Shown: one piece after another, positions 21,019 through 27,636 of the stretch | How the letters are laid out: each line of letters begins with the position of its first letter | Numbering within the stretch: the stretch's first letter is position 1 | Assembly (NCBI GenBank): GCA_902616595.1 | Contig: CACMTJ010000005.1 | Coordinates: 1 to 64,000 of the forward strand | Length of the DNA stretch: 64,000 nucleotides | Reading direction: 5' to 3' | DNA from: an uncultured Prochlorococcus sp. | GTDB taxonomy: Bacteria; Cyanobacteriota; Cyanobacteriia; PCC-6307; Cyanobiaceae | Notes under the pieces: generated by a model | The model's database searches: none | The model's input: the letters and a program-made list of their open reading frames with translations, nothing else | Told to the model about the DNA's origin: nothing | Made by a program: the position numbers and the translations under genes

Positions 21019-21126
21019 ATGAGTACGTTCAAAACGAAATACTTTAAAGACACAAAAAAGATTAACAACACTCTTTGGTTGGATAAATTAATTAATCAAC
21101 TTGAAAAAAAATCAAAGGGAGTTTGA
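21019..21126 (+). CDS. 35-residue microprotein, WLDxLIN family copy 1
   Basis: Starts MSTFKTKYFKDTKKINN; the C-terminal half NTLWLDKLINQLEKKSKG is amphipathic. A GGAGGT ribosome site lies 9 bases upstream. The C-terminal half resembles the microprotein at 21929, and the first ten residues resemble the next gene at 21129. Two bases separate its stop from that gene, so translation is probably coupled. Confidence 0.6.
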   Translation: MSTFKTKYFKDTKKINNTLWLDKLINQLEKKSKGV

Positions 21127-21128
21127 TC

Positions 21129-21293
21129 ATGAATACATTTAGAAATAAACACTTCAAAAATGAATTAGATCCCAAGTATGCATTTTATGATTGTCTTCGT
21201 AGTTGCGAAATTAAGAGTAATACTGAAAAGTCTCTAGAAGAGTGCGTCGAAAATTGTAAACCTAGATTATTACCAGAGAATCTCGATGGCTAA
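21129..21293 (+). CDS. 54-residue twin-CX3C microprotein
   Basis: Starts MNTFRNKHFKNELDPKY; then CLRSC (22-26) and CVENC (39-43), a twin CX3C arrangement separated by 12 residues on predicted helices. Such spacing favours two disulfides between antiparallel helices or a metal site. No signal peptide. Directly follows the 35-residue gene. Function unknown; compare the gene at 38421. Confidence 0.6.
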   Translation: MNTFRNKHFKNELDPKYAFYDCLRSCEIKSNTEKSLEECVENCKPRLLPENLDG

Positions 21294-21370
21294 AAATAGG
21301 AATTTAAACTCTATTCAATACCTATTTTGACCTTATAGAGTTTTTATGTAGATTTAAGGAGGGTTATCTT

Positions 21371-21529
21371 ATGACCAACCTCGCAATTGAGCTTCTACTT
21401 CTAATTTTAGTTTTAGTTAATTTTGGAGCAATCCTTACCTCTAAAATTTATTCACAATCAGTAAAAGAAATTCAACGTAAGAGATTATTTTGTAGTGAAT
21501 CTATAAGTAACCCATATTGTGTTTTTTGA
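21371..21529 (+). CDS. 52-residue single-helix membrane protein
   Basis: Strong AGGAGGG ribosome site, then MTNLAIELLLLILVLVNFGA, one membrane helix (about 5-25), and a cytosolic tail with two Cys (FCSES..NPYCVF). Function unknown. Confidence 0.6.
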   Translation: MTNLAIELLLLILVLVNFGAILTSKIYSQSVKEIQRKRLFCSESISNPYCVF

Positions 21530-21596
21530 TAAATTACTTCTAAACTAATAGATCTCAAACTAGAGATCTATTATTAAAAGTTAAAGTCCACCAAAA

Positions 21597-21704
21597 CTAA
21601 AAATAAGGTGTATAAGGTACTTCTGTTTTTAATGAATCTCCGTAGTAACTTTCCGCTGACTTTACCAAGATCCAATAAATGAAATTTAGAAATGATTTTT
21701 CCAT
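21597..21704 (-). CDS. 35-residue microprotein, MEK..N..YW family copy 1
   Basis: ATG 21702-21704. Sequence MEKSFLNFIYWILVKSAESY continues YGDSLKTEVPY. Short hydrophobic N-terminal half, then a conserved SAESxYG(D/E)S motif. It is clearly related, in frame and full length, to the gene at 26614-26733, which strongly supports coding. Confidence 0.65.
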   Translation of the reverse strand: MEKSFLNFIYWILVKSAESYYGDSLKTEVPYTPYF

Positions 21705-21825
21705 AGGAATATCTATACCCTTTCCTAATTCAAATCAGAATTTCAAATAAAAACATCGTAGAAAATACTTAACTGAAGAGATTTAGATTTTCTTAGTTAA
21801 TTTGTGTTGGGTAGGTTTGTATGAA

Positions 21826-21936
21826 ATGCTACTAAAGCTTGTCTTATCAATTGATTTGCTAATTTTGCTTATTGATTCCTTTAAATTCAAAAGATATATT
21901 AAATGGACAATCTTAATAAAAGAAATTTATGAGTAA
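21826..21936 (+). CDS. 36-residue membrane microprotein
   Basis: MLLKLVLSIDLLILLIDSFK then a basic tail RYIKWTILIKEIYE. One amphipathic or membrane helix. Its last codons overlap the ATG of the next gene by 8 bases, suggesting coupled translation. Confidence 0.45.
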   Translation: MLLKLVLSIDLLILLIDSFKFKRYIKWTILIKEIYE

Positions 21937-22045
21937 TCAAAAAAGTCAAAGCCATAAAAGACAAGAGCAAAATAATACAGAATGGTTAGATGAATTAATC
22001 AATAAAATTGAAAATATGAAAAATAAAATATCTAATACTTTTTAA
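21929..22045 (+). CDS. 38-residue microprotein, WLDxLIN family copy 2
   Basis: Polar start MSNQKSQSHKRQEQNN, then TEWLDELINKIENMKNK, which resembles WLDKLINQLEKKSKG of the 21019 gene. Overlaps the end of the upstream membrane microprotein. Function unknown. Confidence 0.55.
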   Translation: MSNQKSQSHKRQEQNNTEWLDELINKIENMKNKISNTF

Positions 22046-22102
22046 CTTATTACTTCTTCTATTATTTATTTAGTTATTAATATTTAAAATACTTTTGTAA
22101 TT

Positions 22103-22119
22103 AAGCCAGCTGGCTTTTT
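22103..22119 (+). terminator. Short intrinsic terminator
   Basis: AAGCC-AGCT-GGCTT hairpin running into TTTTT, about 60 bases after the WLDxLIN gene at 21929. Confidence 0.6.
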
Positions 22120-22161
22120 AATAGATTTATATATTTTATTTTTGCAAATAGTTATTTAACA

Positions 22162-22266
22162 ATGTTTAAATTAGAATCTATTAAAGCAAGTTTATGGTTC
22201 ATTTTTATTTTTATTGACAATATTGAAATAAGTGTAAAAAGAATTTTTAATTTGGTAGGGATTTGA
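22162..22266 (+). CDS. 34-residue hydrophobic microprotein
   Basis: MFKLESIKASLWFIFIFIDN then EISVKRIFNLVGI. One membrane helix. No ribosome site is obvious. Unrecognised; coding status uncertain. Confidence 0.4.
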   Translation: MFKLESIKASLWFIFIFIDNIEISVKRIFNLVGI

Positions 22267-22320
22267 CTACCTATTTAATAAACTTTATTGATAATGTAAT
22301 TAAGTACAAAAAAGTTGATT

Positions 22321-22638
22321 ATGAAGAATTTTATACTAATAATAGTCTCTTTATCTTTCTTATCTTCTTGCAGTAATGACAAAGATTTTTTTCTCACTGA
22401 GGGGAACGCTTTGTTAAGTTGCGGAGGTAAATCTCGTATTATAGAAAATGATAAAGAAGAGATAATTAATACTGAAGTTAAGGATTTAAGAGATGGAATT
22501 GGTAAATACGTTGAATTTACAGTTGTTGAGACTGATAAAAAAGGAGGCAAATATAGGATTATTAATTGTTTCCCAAGTGAAGAACCACAAGATTCAATAA
22601 TAAAAACTGTTAAAACAAATTATAAATTAAGTAATTAA
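22321..22638 (+). CDS. Small lipoprotein
   Basis: 105 residues from ATG 22321. The N-terminus MKNFILIIVSLSFLSSCSND carries a signal peptide with lipobox LSSC (Cys17), so a membrane-anchored lipoprotein. The mature part has three more Cys and an acidic middle; GGKYRIINCF near 79. Function unknown. Confidence 0.7.
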   Translation: MKNFILIIVSLSFLSSCSNDKDFFLTEGNALLSCGGKSRIIENDKEEIINTEVKDLRDGIGKYVEFTVVETDKKGGKYRIINCFPSEEPQDSIIKTVKTNYKLSN

Positions 22639-22666
22639 AAGTTATTTAAAAATAATTAGCTTACCT

Positions 22667-23530
22667 TTAAGCTGAGATTTTTGATGATTTGATAATTTCC
22701 CATGCTTCTGGTGCGGTGTCTGCATATTGGAAAAGATTTAAGTTTTCATCTGAAATTAATCCAAGATCAGCTAAATATTCAAAGTTAATTATCTTATTCC
22801 AATACTCCCTACCAAAAAGTATGATTGGAATTTTAGTTTTCATTCCTGTTTGACAAAGTGTCAATAGTTCAAATAATTCATCTAGTGTTCCAAAACCTCC
22901 AGGAAAAAATACGGCAGCTACTGATCGCATAACAAAATGGATCTTTCTTAATGCAAAATAATTAAACTTAAAGCAAAGACCGGGAGTTATAAAAGCATTT
23001 GGTATTTGTTCATTAGGAAGACTGATATTTAACCCTATAGACTTACAATTTGCTTCAAATGCACCTCTATTAGCAGCTTCCATAATTCCTGGCCCCCCAC
23101 CTGTAACAATCACATGAGAATTACAGTTTTTATTTTGATTACTAATTGAAGCAAGTTTAGAAAACTCTCTTGCGGATTGGTAGTAATGACTCATAAGAAG
23201 CAAATTTTCTAATCTATTTAAATTTCGTTTTAAAAGTATCGATTTAGGATTTTTTTTAATTAACTCTTCTATATTTTCAAGTCTCTTTTTTATATTTGAT
23301 TCTTCTGTAATGCTTGCGCCTCCAAAAATAATTATTGTTGAAAGAATTTTATTTTCTTCAAGGATTAAATCTGGTTTAGTAATTTCAAGAAGCATTCTGA
23401 CTCCACGCATTTCATTTCGGCTTAGTAGGTCAATATCTTCGTGAGCCAATTTATAAGTATCAGAATTAATAATTAAATTCAGGTTTTTTAAATTATTACT
23501 ATGGGATATATGTTTTTTCATTTCAAACAA
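22667..23530 (-). CDS. LOG-family protein (Rossmann, possible nucleoside 5'-monophosphate phosphoribohydrolase)
   Basis: 287 residues. The Rossmann-fold LOG signatures are present: GGGPGIMEAANRGA (about 143-156) and PGGFGTLDEL (about 208-217). Similar proteins cleave cytokinin ribotides or nucleotides; many were misannotated as lysine decarboxylases. The N-terminal 90 residues are an extension relative to minimal LOG. Overlaps the upstream cupin-like gene by 8 bases, so coupled. Confidence 0.88.
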   Translation of the reverse strand: MFEMKKHISHSNNLKNLNLIINSDTYKLAHEDIDLLSRNEMRGVRMLLEITKPDLILEENKILSTIIIFGGASITEESNIKKRLENIEELIKKNPKSILLKRNLNRLENLLLMSHYYQSAREFSKLASISNQNKNCNSHVIVTGGGPGIMEAANRGAFEANCKSIGLNISLPNEQIPNAFITPGLCFKFNYFALRKIHFVMRSVAAVFFPGGFGTLDELFELLTLCQTGMKTKIPIILFGREYWNKIINFEYLADLGLISDENLNLFQYADTAPEAWEIIKSSKISA

Positions 23531-24041
23531 GAGTTTTAACTTTTTTTTCTAGAGGATTAAAATATATTCTTTTGATTTTGTTATTTTCGTAAATCCAATA
23601 AACAGGCGGACTTTTTCTTGCCTTAATTAAATTAATTTTGTCAAATTTTTGAGGGATAAATTCTTTAGCAGGATCAAAAAATTTATCTCTTATAGGTTGG
23701 TTTAAAACAATACTACCTTCTTTCCCTGAGATAGATCTGTGATAAGTTCCTATAGGAATTTCTAATGCTCCCATAGATCTATTTAAATAAATCACATGAT
23801 GAGGTTCATCCCAGGAAGGATTTATTAAAACAAATTTTCTTTCTCCAGTGATAACTAAATTGTGGTCAATTTGATGATTGTGAACGTAATATTGCTCATC
23901 TTTTAAATCATCTGGAGGAGATATAGCTTCCCCAGAATGGATCACAACATCAGAACCATTAGAACTATCTATGCCTGCGTCAAAGAATGTCACTTTTGGA
24001 GTCTCTCTAAAAATATTTATTGGAAAGAATCTTAATTCCAT
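23523..24041 (-). CDS. Cupin-like protein upstream of LOG gene
   Basis: 172 residues. A cupin-like beta pattern with DEQYYVHNHQIDHNLVITGE (about 48-67), giving several His, and GALEIPIGTYHRSISGKEG (about 91-109). This fits a cupin barrel, perhaps a wxcM/FdtA-like or acireductone-type fold, but no specific family is firm. First gene of the pair with LOG. Confidence 0.6.
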   Translation of the reverse strand: MELRFFPINIFRETPKVTFFDAGIDSSNGSDVVIHSGEAISPPDDLKDEQYYVHNHQIDHNLVITGERKFVLINPSWDEPHHVIYLNRSMGALEIPIGTYHRSISGKEGSIVLNQPIRDKFFDPAKEFIPQKFDKINLIKARKSPPVYWIYENNKIKRIYFNPLEKKVKTLV

Positions 24042-24120
24042 AGTGCTAACTCCCTTTTAGAAAATTTATAAATACTAATAAAAATTTATTTACTTTTAAA
24101 AAACAGCTATTTTTTGATTT

Positions 24121-24267
24121 CTAATTGCAACAAACTAAGCAATCTTCTTGATTTGGATAATCTATAGATTCTTTATTTAAAGTTTCTTCTAAAAAATCTA
24201 CTTTCTTAACATAATCAAGATCTTTTAATTCTTTGTTTGGAACCGTGAACTGAGTTTGAAGTTTCAT
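24121..24267 (-). CDS. 48-residue microprotein with C-terminal CxxCC
   Basis: AGGAG ribosome site before ATG 24265-24267. Sequence starts MKLQTQFTVPNKELKDLDYV; the last residues are DCLVCCN. The long polar N-terminal part and short Cys-rich end resemble the general layout of leader-plus-core peptides, but no maturation gene is next to it. Function unknown. Confidence 0.55.
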   Translation of the reverse strand: MKLQTQFTVPNKELKDLDYVKKVDFLEETLNKESIDYPNQEDCLVCCN

Positions 24268-24282
24268 TTTCTATTCTCCTAA

Positions 24283-24384
24283 TTAATACTGTTTTTTGAA
24301 TCCATTCCTCGTTTGAGAAAACCTTAATCCCAGATAAGAAATTAAAATTATCCAAAATAAAATTTCTATACCTAAATTAGTCAT
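24283..24384 (-). CDS. 33-residue membrane microprotein
   Basis: AGGAGGACAAGCAAATG gives an excellent ribosome site. MTNLGIEILFWIILISYLGL is one membrane helix, then a basic tail RFSQTRNGFKKQY. Just upstream of the 48-residue gene (15-base gap), same strand. Confidence 0.6.
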   Translation of the reverse strand: MTNLGIEILFWIILISYLGLRFSQTRNGFKKQY

Positions 24385-24469
24385 TTGCTTGTCCTCCTTT
24401 CTATCTGATTATTCTTTAGTACGGGTATGATGTAAAAATCAAGCGTAAGAATACCTAAAAGTTAAAGTT

Positions 24470-24622
24470 TTAATCACAAAAAATCTTGCAATGATTGTTA
24501 CTGGGATTTTCAAAGCATTCGTAATTCCAATAGGCTTCAATTTTTCTGAGATTATTATCATTTGAAAGGTCTTTTTTATCCAAATTTATTTCTTGGATAG
24601 TAAATGTGTCATTTAGTGCCAT
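24470..24622 (-). CDS. 50-residue soluble microprotein
   Basis: The frame is open further upstream, but the ATG at 24620-24622 has a GAGGT ribosome site 7 bases before it and is chosen. Starts MALNDTFTIQEINLDKKDLS; three Cys in YECFENPSNNHCKIFCD at the end. Function unknown. Confidence 0.5.
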   Translation of the reverse strand: MALNDTFTIQEINLDKKDLSNDNNLRKIEAYWNYECFENPSNNHCKIFCD

Positions 24623-24861
24623 AAGACTTACCTCTTGACTACACTTATGTTCTAATTCATTTGGGTAGTAAATTTCAATTTTTATGTGTGCGGTAAGAGG
24701 AACAAAATTGTACGGATTAAGGATCAAAAAAAAATCTCAAATTATAAATGATTGCAAGGAAAATATCTTCAAAGATTTTATTCTAACTTTAAAAAAAATT
24801 TGTATAAATTTTGCTTAGAGATTATATTTTCCTAATACTTTCTCAGGTCTGCCAGTATCTA

Positions 24862-24987
24862 TCATTCATCTAATCTATCTGCATATTCTCTTAAAATCTC
24901 AGCCATCTTTTGAGGTGGAATTTCTTGTTGATATTCTCTACATAAATCAAAAAATTTATCTAAGAAATCTTTCATTGAAGATGACAT
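24862..24987 (-). CDS. 41-residue soluble microprotein, last gene of microprotein operon
   Basis: MSSSMKDFLDKFFDLCREYQ, then QEIPPQKMAEILREYADRLDE. Amphipathic helices, one Cys, no membrane segment. Lies 5 bases after the 31-residue membrane gene, forming the fourth member of a leftward cassette. Confidence 0.6.
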   Translation of the reverse strand: MSSSMKDFLDKFFDLCREYQQEIPPQKMAEILREYADRLDE

Positions 24988-24992
24988 AAAAA

Positions 24993-25088
24993 TCAGCGTT
25001 TCATTTTAAAAGTAAAGTATGCAAACCCACCAAGCAATAAAAGACTCACAACCCCATAAGTAATCGCTATGCCGTACATGTTAGTCAT
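24993..25088 (-). CDS. 31-residue membrane microprotein
   Basis: MTNMYGIAITYGVVSLLLLG then GFAYFTFKMKR. A single membrane helix with a basic end. The start ATG overlaps the upstream stop (ATGA), so translation is coupled. Confidence 0.6.
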   Translation of the reverse strand: MTNMYGIAITYGVVSLLLLGGFAYFTFKMKR

Positions 25089-25225
25089 TTATTTATAAAG
25101 ACATAAGCAGAATATAAATAAACTAAGAAAACTCCAATAGCTATTGAACTTCCATAAATAAGAAAGTTCCAAAATCTATATAATTTAGGTTTTTTAAATT
25201 CTTTTTCTTCTTCTTTAGTAATCAT
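25085..25225 (-). CDS. 46-residue membrane microprotein
   Basis: Charged N-terminus MITKEEEKEFKKPKLYRFWN followed by one membrane helix FLIYGSSIAIGVFLVYLY. ATGA overlaps on both sides, so it is the middle of the coupled cassette. Confidence 0.62.
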   Translation of the reverse strand: MITKEEEKEFKKPKLYRFWNFLIYGSSIAIGVFLVYLYSAYVFINK

Positions 25226-25344
25226 TTATTTTCTTTTTCCTTTTCTTTTCTGGCAGCATTACCTTTTGCTCTTAATACCAAAGTTATCGTAAGGGCAGTG
25301 CTTAATATCACAGCATCAATTAATAGGTGCGGGGAAATATTCAT
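25222..25344 (-). CDS. 40-residue membrane microprotein, first gene of operon
   Basis: MNISPHLLIDAVILSTALTI followed by TLVLRAKGNAARKEKEKENK: one membrane helix and a highly charged C-terminus. No clear ribosome site. Overlaps the next start by ATGA. Confidence 0.58.
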   Translation of the reverse strand: MNISPHLLIDAVILSTALTITLVLRAKGNAARKEKEKENK

Positions 25345-25403
25345 CAGCTGAAAAGAGAAATAAGAAGAGTCATTATCTTTTCATAAATAAATCTATTAAT
25401 CAT

Positions 25404-25449
25404 TAAAAAAGAGGGGTTTATCCCTCTAAGTTTAGATCGACTGTCAATC
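25404..25449 (-). repeat. Dispersed palindrome-plus-terminator element, copy 4
   Basis: Palindrome GATCGACTGTCAATC at 25435-25449, then leftward a strong hairpin AGAGGG-ATAAAC-CCCTCT and six T (25404-25427). It ends the transcript of the 51-residue gene. Confidence 0.75.
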
Positions 25450-25496
25450 ACAGTCTATTTTAGCTTTTTAGCTTCTCTAAAAAAACAGTATTTTAT

Positions 25497-25652
25497 CTAG
25501 CCAGAGCAAGAGAAGGCACCTGCAAGAATATTTTTAAAAATTGGTGCTTGACCCAAGGCATATAAAAAGAAAGTTGATGATGCGAGAGTAACAGCTATTT
25601 TAGAAGCCCTGTTAACTTTCAAATTTGAGACTTTTGCAAATGCAGAGTTCAT
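25497..25652 (-). CDS. 51-residue protein with one membrane helix
   Basis: MNSAFAKVSNLKVNRASKIA then VTLASSTFFLYALG, one helix (about 18-34), and a C-terminal QAPIFKNILAGAFSCSG. Its transcript ends at element copy 4. Unrecognised. Confidence 0.55.
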   Translation of the reverse strand: MNSAFAKVSNLKVNRASKIAVTLASSTFFLYALGQAPIFKNILAGAFSCSG

Positions 25653-25728
25653 TTGTTCCTTAATTTATTGATTTTATAATAGCTGCAAAAATTATATATT
25701 TAGCATCAATATTTACCAAAGAATAATT

Positions 25729-25932
25729 TTATTGCTCCTTTTTCTTAGCTTGCATTTTTATTAGCTCAAATTCTTTTTTAGAAACTATTCTTATTTTGTT
25801 TTCTGGATATCTTGTCTTCCACCATTTATTGATCGAAATAGCTACTCCTTCTAAATTTTGGGTACAAATATTGACCCATAGAGTTTTAGTTTCAGCTTCT
25901 TTGTAGAATACCCAACTTGTAGGTGAAGCCAT
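25729..25932 (-). CDS. 67-residue soluble protein
   Basis: ATG 25930-25932 chosen (a start 4 codons upstream is possible). MASPTSWVFYKEAETKTLWV, then SINKWWKTRYPENKIRIVSK and a Lys-rich end. Mixed alpha/beta character, no membrane segment. Unrecognised. Confidence 0.6.
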   Translation of the reverse strand: MASPTSWVFYKEAETKTLWVNICTQNLEGVAISINKWWKTRYPENKIRIVSKKEFELIKMQAKKKEQ

Positions 25933-26258
25933 TAAAAATCGCAAATAAAAAAATTCAATAAATTATGGGAAATGGTACATAAGCTAAAACTTTTGTTTTT
26001 TTAATAAGAGGATTTAGTTGAAGATATAGAGTTTTCATTAAGTGGTAATAAAAAACTTTTAACAAAAGATTTACATCACTTTCGCCTTCTAGGAAAGTAT
26101 TACTTTAATTTTATAACGAGTTTCAATTAAAAAATATCTCCGCAAAGAAGGGGCCAAAAATTGACCCCTCTTGGTGAAACTCTTCCAAAGAAACACCATT
26201 AAAATCTTACTCTGAAAGCTGCAAAGTTAAACAAATTAATAAAATCAAGATTAACAAT
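25933..26258. other. Intergenic region with one hairpin
   Basis: No gene chosen. A hairpin AAGGGGCC-AAAAA-TTGACCCCTCTT lies at about 26146-26175, possibly a weak terminator for the leftward gene at 26259. A 40-codon open stretch near 26014-26140 lacks a usable start codon. Confidence 0.4.
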
Positions 26259-26468
26259 TTATGCGGCCTTTTTAAAAGGGTTCATATTCCTTAAAAAGTT
26301 ATTACTTTTGCGGGTACTCATTTTTCTATATCTTTGATTTATATCTAGGATATACTTTCTAGCTTTCTTATCACTTTCAATTTTCTTTTTTCGAAGACGT
26401 AAAGCCCTTAAATCTTCTATGGACATGAGGCCATCATCTTCATTGAAATTTAAATGATCAAATTGCAT
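26259..26468 (-). CDS. 69-residue basic protein
   Basis: MQFDHLNFNEDDGLMSIEDL, then a very basic part RALRLRKKKIESDKKARKYI and STRKSNNFLRNMNPFKKAA. Soluble and helical, net positive; might contact nucleic acid, but nothing shows this directly. Unrecognised. Confidence 0.6.
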   Translation of the reverse strand: MQFDHLNFNEDDGLMSIEDLRALRLRKKKIESDKKARKYILDINQRYRKMSTRKSNNFLRNMNPFKKAA

Positions 26469-26613
26469 CAGTTTAAGAAATTAAGTTTCTTCTTTAAGTG
26501 CAAGATTAACAACCTTATCTTTATTTGCAATAGAGATAATTAACCAACTTAACTCAAATTAGTTATTCAATGTTCAGAAAGCTAAGAATTTAAGTATTAA
26601 AAACTTTCTAAAA

Positions 26614-26733
26614 TCAAGAAAAACTTTTGATTGAATTAGATGGAACTTCTACAGATACAAATGATTCTCCATAATGAGATTCGGCTGATCTTATCAGTAA
26701 CCAGTAAAAGAAATTTACTAAAGCTTTCTCCAC
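26614..26733 (-). CDS. 39-residue microprotein, MEK..N..YW family copy 2
   Basis: GTG start at 26731-26733. MEKALVNFFYWLLIRSAESH continues YGESFVSVEVPSN. Aligns from the first residue with the gene at 21597 (MEK, N, F/Y, YW, SAES.YG.S, EVP). The shared start at a GTG supports the call. Confidence 0.62.
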   Translation of the reverse strand: MEKALVNFFYWLLIRSAESHYGESFVSVEVPSNSIKSFS

Positions 26734-27078
26734 GAGGATTTAGTGACTAATTCAAATAAACTCATCATTTTTGTAATAGTAATATACAAAATAAATTTAT
26801 TAAACAATCAAGATATTTTTCTCATAAAGGATATATTTATATTATGAGATAAATTTGCACTCTCAGACTTTAGGCAGCGGACTAAATCCTCCTGGAGTAT
26901 TGGACTTTAGCCCGCACTATTTTTTTTAGCAAAAGAAAAATAGTTCTGCAAGGTAACTAGATCACCAATTACTCTATTTATTCTGAATAAGCATTGACGG
27001 GTTAATTGATCAACAATATCTGAACATATGTTGGGGTTGTTTATTGTATAGGAAGGCTACAAAAATTATGTTATATCA
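26734..27078. other. Intergenic region holding a candidate small RNA
   Basis: The only structured part is the hairpin and T-tract at 26877-26927, listed separately. Remainder is AT-rich with no coding signal. Confidence 0.5.
26850..26927 (+). ncRNA. Candidate small RNA with CCUCCU loop and terminator
   Basis: A -10-like TATATT at 26838-26843 precedes about 78 bases ending in a long hairpin: arms 26877-26889 (GCGGACTAAATCC) and 26902-26915 (GGACTTTAGCCCGC), followed by eight T. The apical region holds CCTCCTGGAG, exposing an anti-Shine-Dalgarno CCUCCU. No gene precedes it, so it is a free-standing transcript unit. Start is approximate. Confidence 0.5.
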
Positions 27079-27252
27079 ATGGATTCAGTATTTTTGCTCA
27101 TTGATATATTGATTCTTAGAATAATATTATTATTGGTGCCCAAAGAAGGTTTAATTTTGAAAAAAATAATTAAATTTTTAAAACTACTTAAGAGAAGAAT
27201 TGACATTCGTAACGCAGAGACTGAATTGAAATTTATATTGGAAAATAAATAA
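27079..27252 (+). CDS. 57-residue microprotein with membrane helix and basic tail
   Basis: MDSVFLLIDILILRIILLLV then a Lys/Arg-rich region (KKIIKFLKLLKRRIDIRNAE). One hydrophobic helix followed by an amphipathic basic helix. Stop overlaps the next start (TAATG), so coupled. The overlapping minus-strand frame is judged spurious. Confidence 0.5.
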   Translation: MDSVFLLIDILILRIILLLVPKEGLILKKIIKFLKLLKRRIDIRNAETELKFILENK

Positions 27253-27398
27253 TGGGATTCCCACATTGCCCCATTTGTGTAGTTCTAGCATTTGTTTCAA
27301 TTCTTATGGGAGTTACTCGTAGTTATATGTTCTATATTCTTGTTCGGGAGTTTATGAGTGCCGAATCTACTTTTAAATTGAAATTTAGTTTCTATTAA
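27252..27398 (+). CDS. 48-residue membrane microprotein
   Basis: MGFPHCPICVVLAFVSILMG: an N-terminal CPIC motif that begins a membrane helix, then GVTRSYMFYILVREFMSAES. Coupled to the preceding gene by TAATG. Just upstream of a consensus promoter at 27402-27430. Confidence 0.52.
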   Translation: MGFPHCPICVVLAFVSILMGVTRSYMFYILVREFMSAESTFKLKFSFY

Positions 27399-27401
27399 TT
27401 G

Positions 27402-27430
27402 TTGACATCTAAGTATAAATACTTTATAAA
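27402..27430 (+). promoter_or_regulatory. Consensus sigma-70 promoter for the riboswitch transcript
   Basis: TTGACA at 27402-27407, 17-base spacer, TATAAA at 27425-27430. The spacer contains the inverted repeat AAGTATAAATACTT (27411-27424). A GTA-N8-TAC sequence (27437-27450), matching the NtcA pattern but probably within the start of the transcript, follows. Confidence 0.7.
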
Positions 27431-27450
27431 TAGATTGTAGTGAATACTAC

Positions 27451-27527
27451 AAAATCGTCCGATCTACCATCTGATAGACCGCAGTACGACTCAAGCCATA
27501 GGACGGGGACTTGAGCAAGTTTAGGAG
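27451..27527 (+). promoter_or_regulatory. Candidate type II glutamine riboswitch (Downstream-peptide motif)
   Basis: CGTCC (27456-27460) pairs with GGACG (27501-27505), and CTCAAG (27490-27495) pairs with CTTGAG (27510-27515), an interleaved order that makes a pseudoknot. An inner TCTA/TAGA arm sits at about 27462-27478. A GGACGG core next to the 3' pseudoknot strand and a very short peptide gene right after it are the hallmarks of the marine cyanobacterial Downstream-peptide/glutamine aptamer class. The AGGAG ribosome site (27523-27527) lies 7 bases before the ATG, in reach of the 3' stem. Confidence 0.6.
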
Positions 27528-27534
27528 CTGCATC

Positions 27535-27636
27535 ATGGTAAACATGTATTTCAATGGAAAGTCATTCGTATATTGTAGAAAACAAGAAGAAAAGATTATA
27601 AAGCTTACTTATAGAGGGTCTATTTACTTAAAATAA
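27535..27636 (+). CDS. 33-residue peptide downstream of riboswitch (DUF4278-like)
   Basis: MVNMYFNGKSFVYCRKQEEK followed by IIKLTYRGSIYLK. The LTYRGxxY ending resembles short cyanobacterial DUF4278 proteins. Strong AGGAG site. In the Downstream-peptide riboswitch class the regulated gene is a peptide of this size; nitrogen-status control is inferred from that class. Confidence 0.65.
   Translation: MVNMYFNGKSFVYCRKQEEKIIKLTYRGSIYLK

Noticed and set aside
26014-26140. Open stretch EDLVEDIEFSLSGNKK...
   Set aside because: No ATG, GTG or TTG start in frame after the preceding stop; may be a fossil, but not supportable as a gene.
27066-27266. Minus-strand 66-codon frame
   Set aside because: Antisense to two coupled plus-strand micro-ORFs (27079 and 27252) with a better start arrangement.
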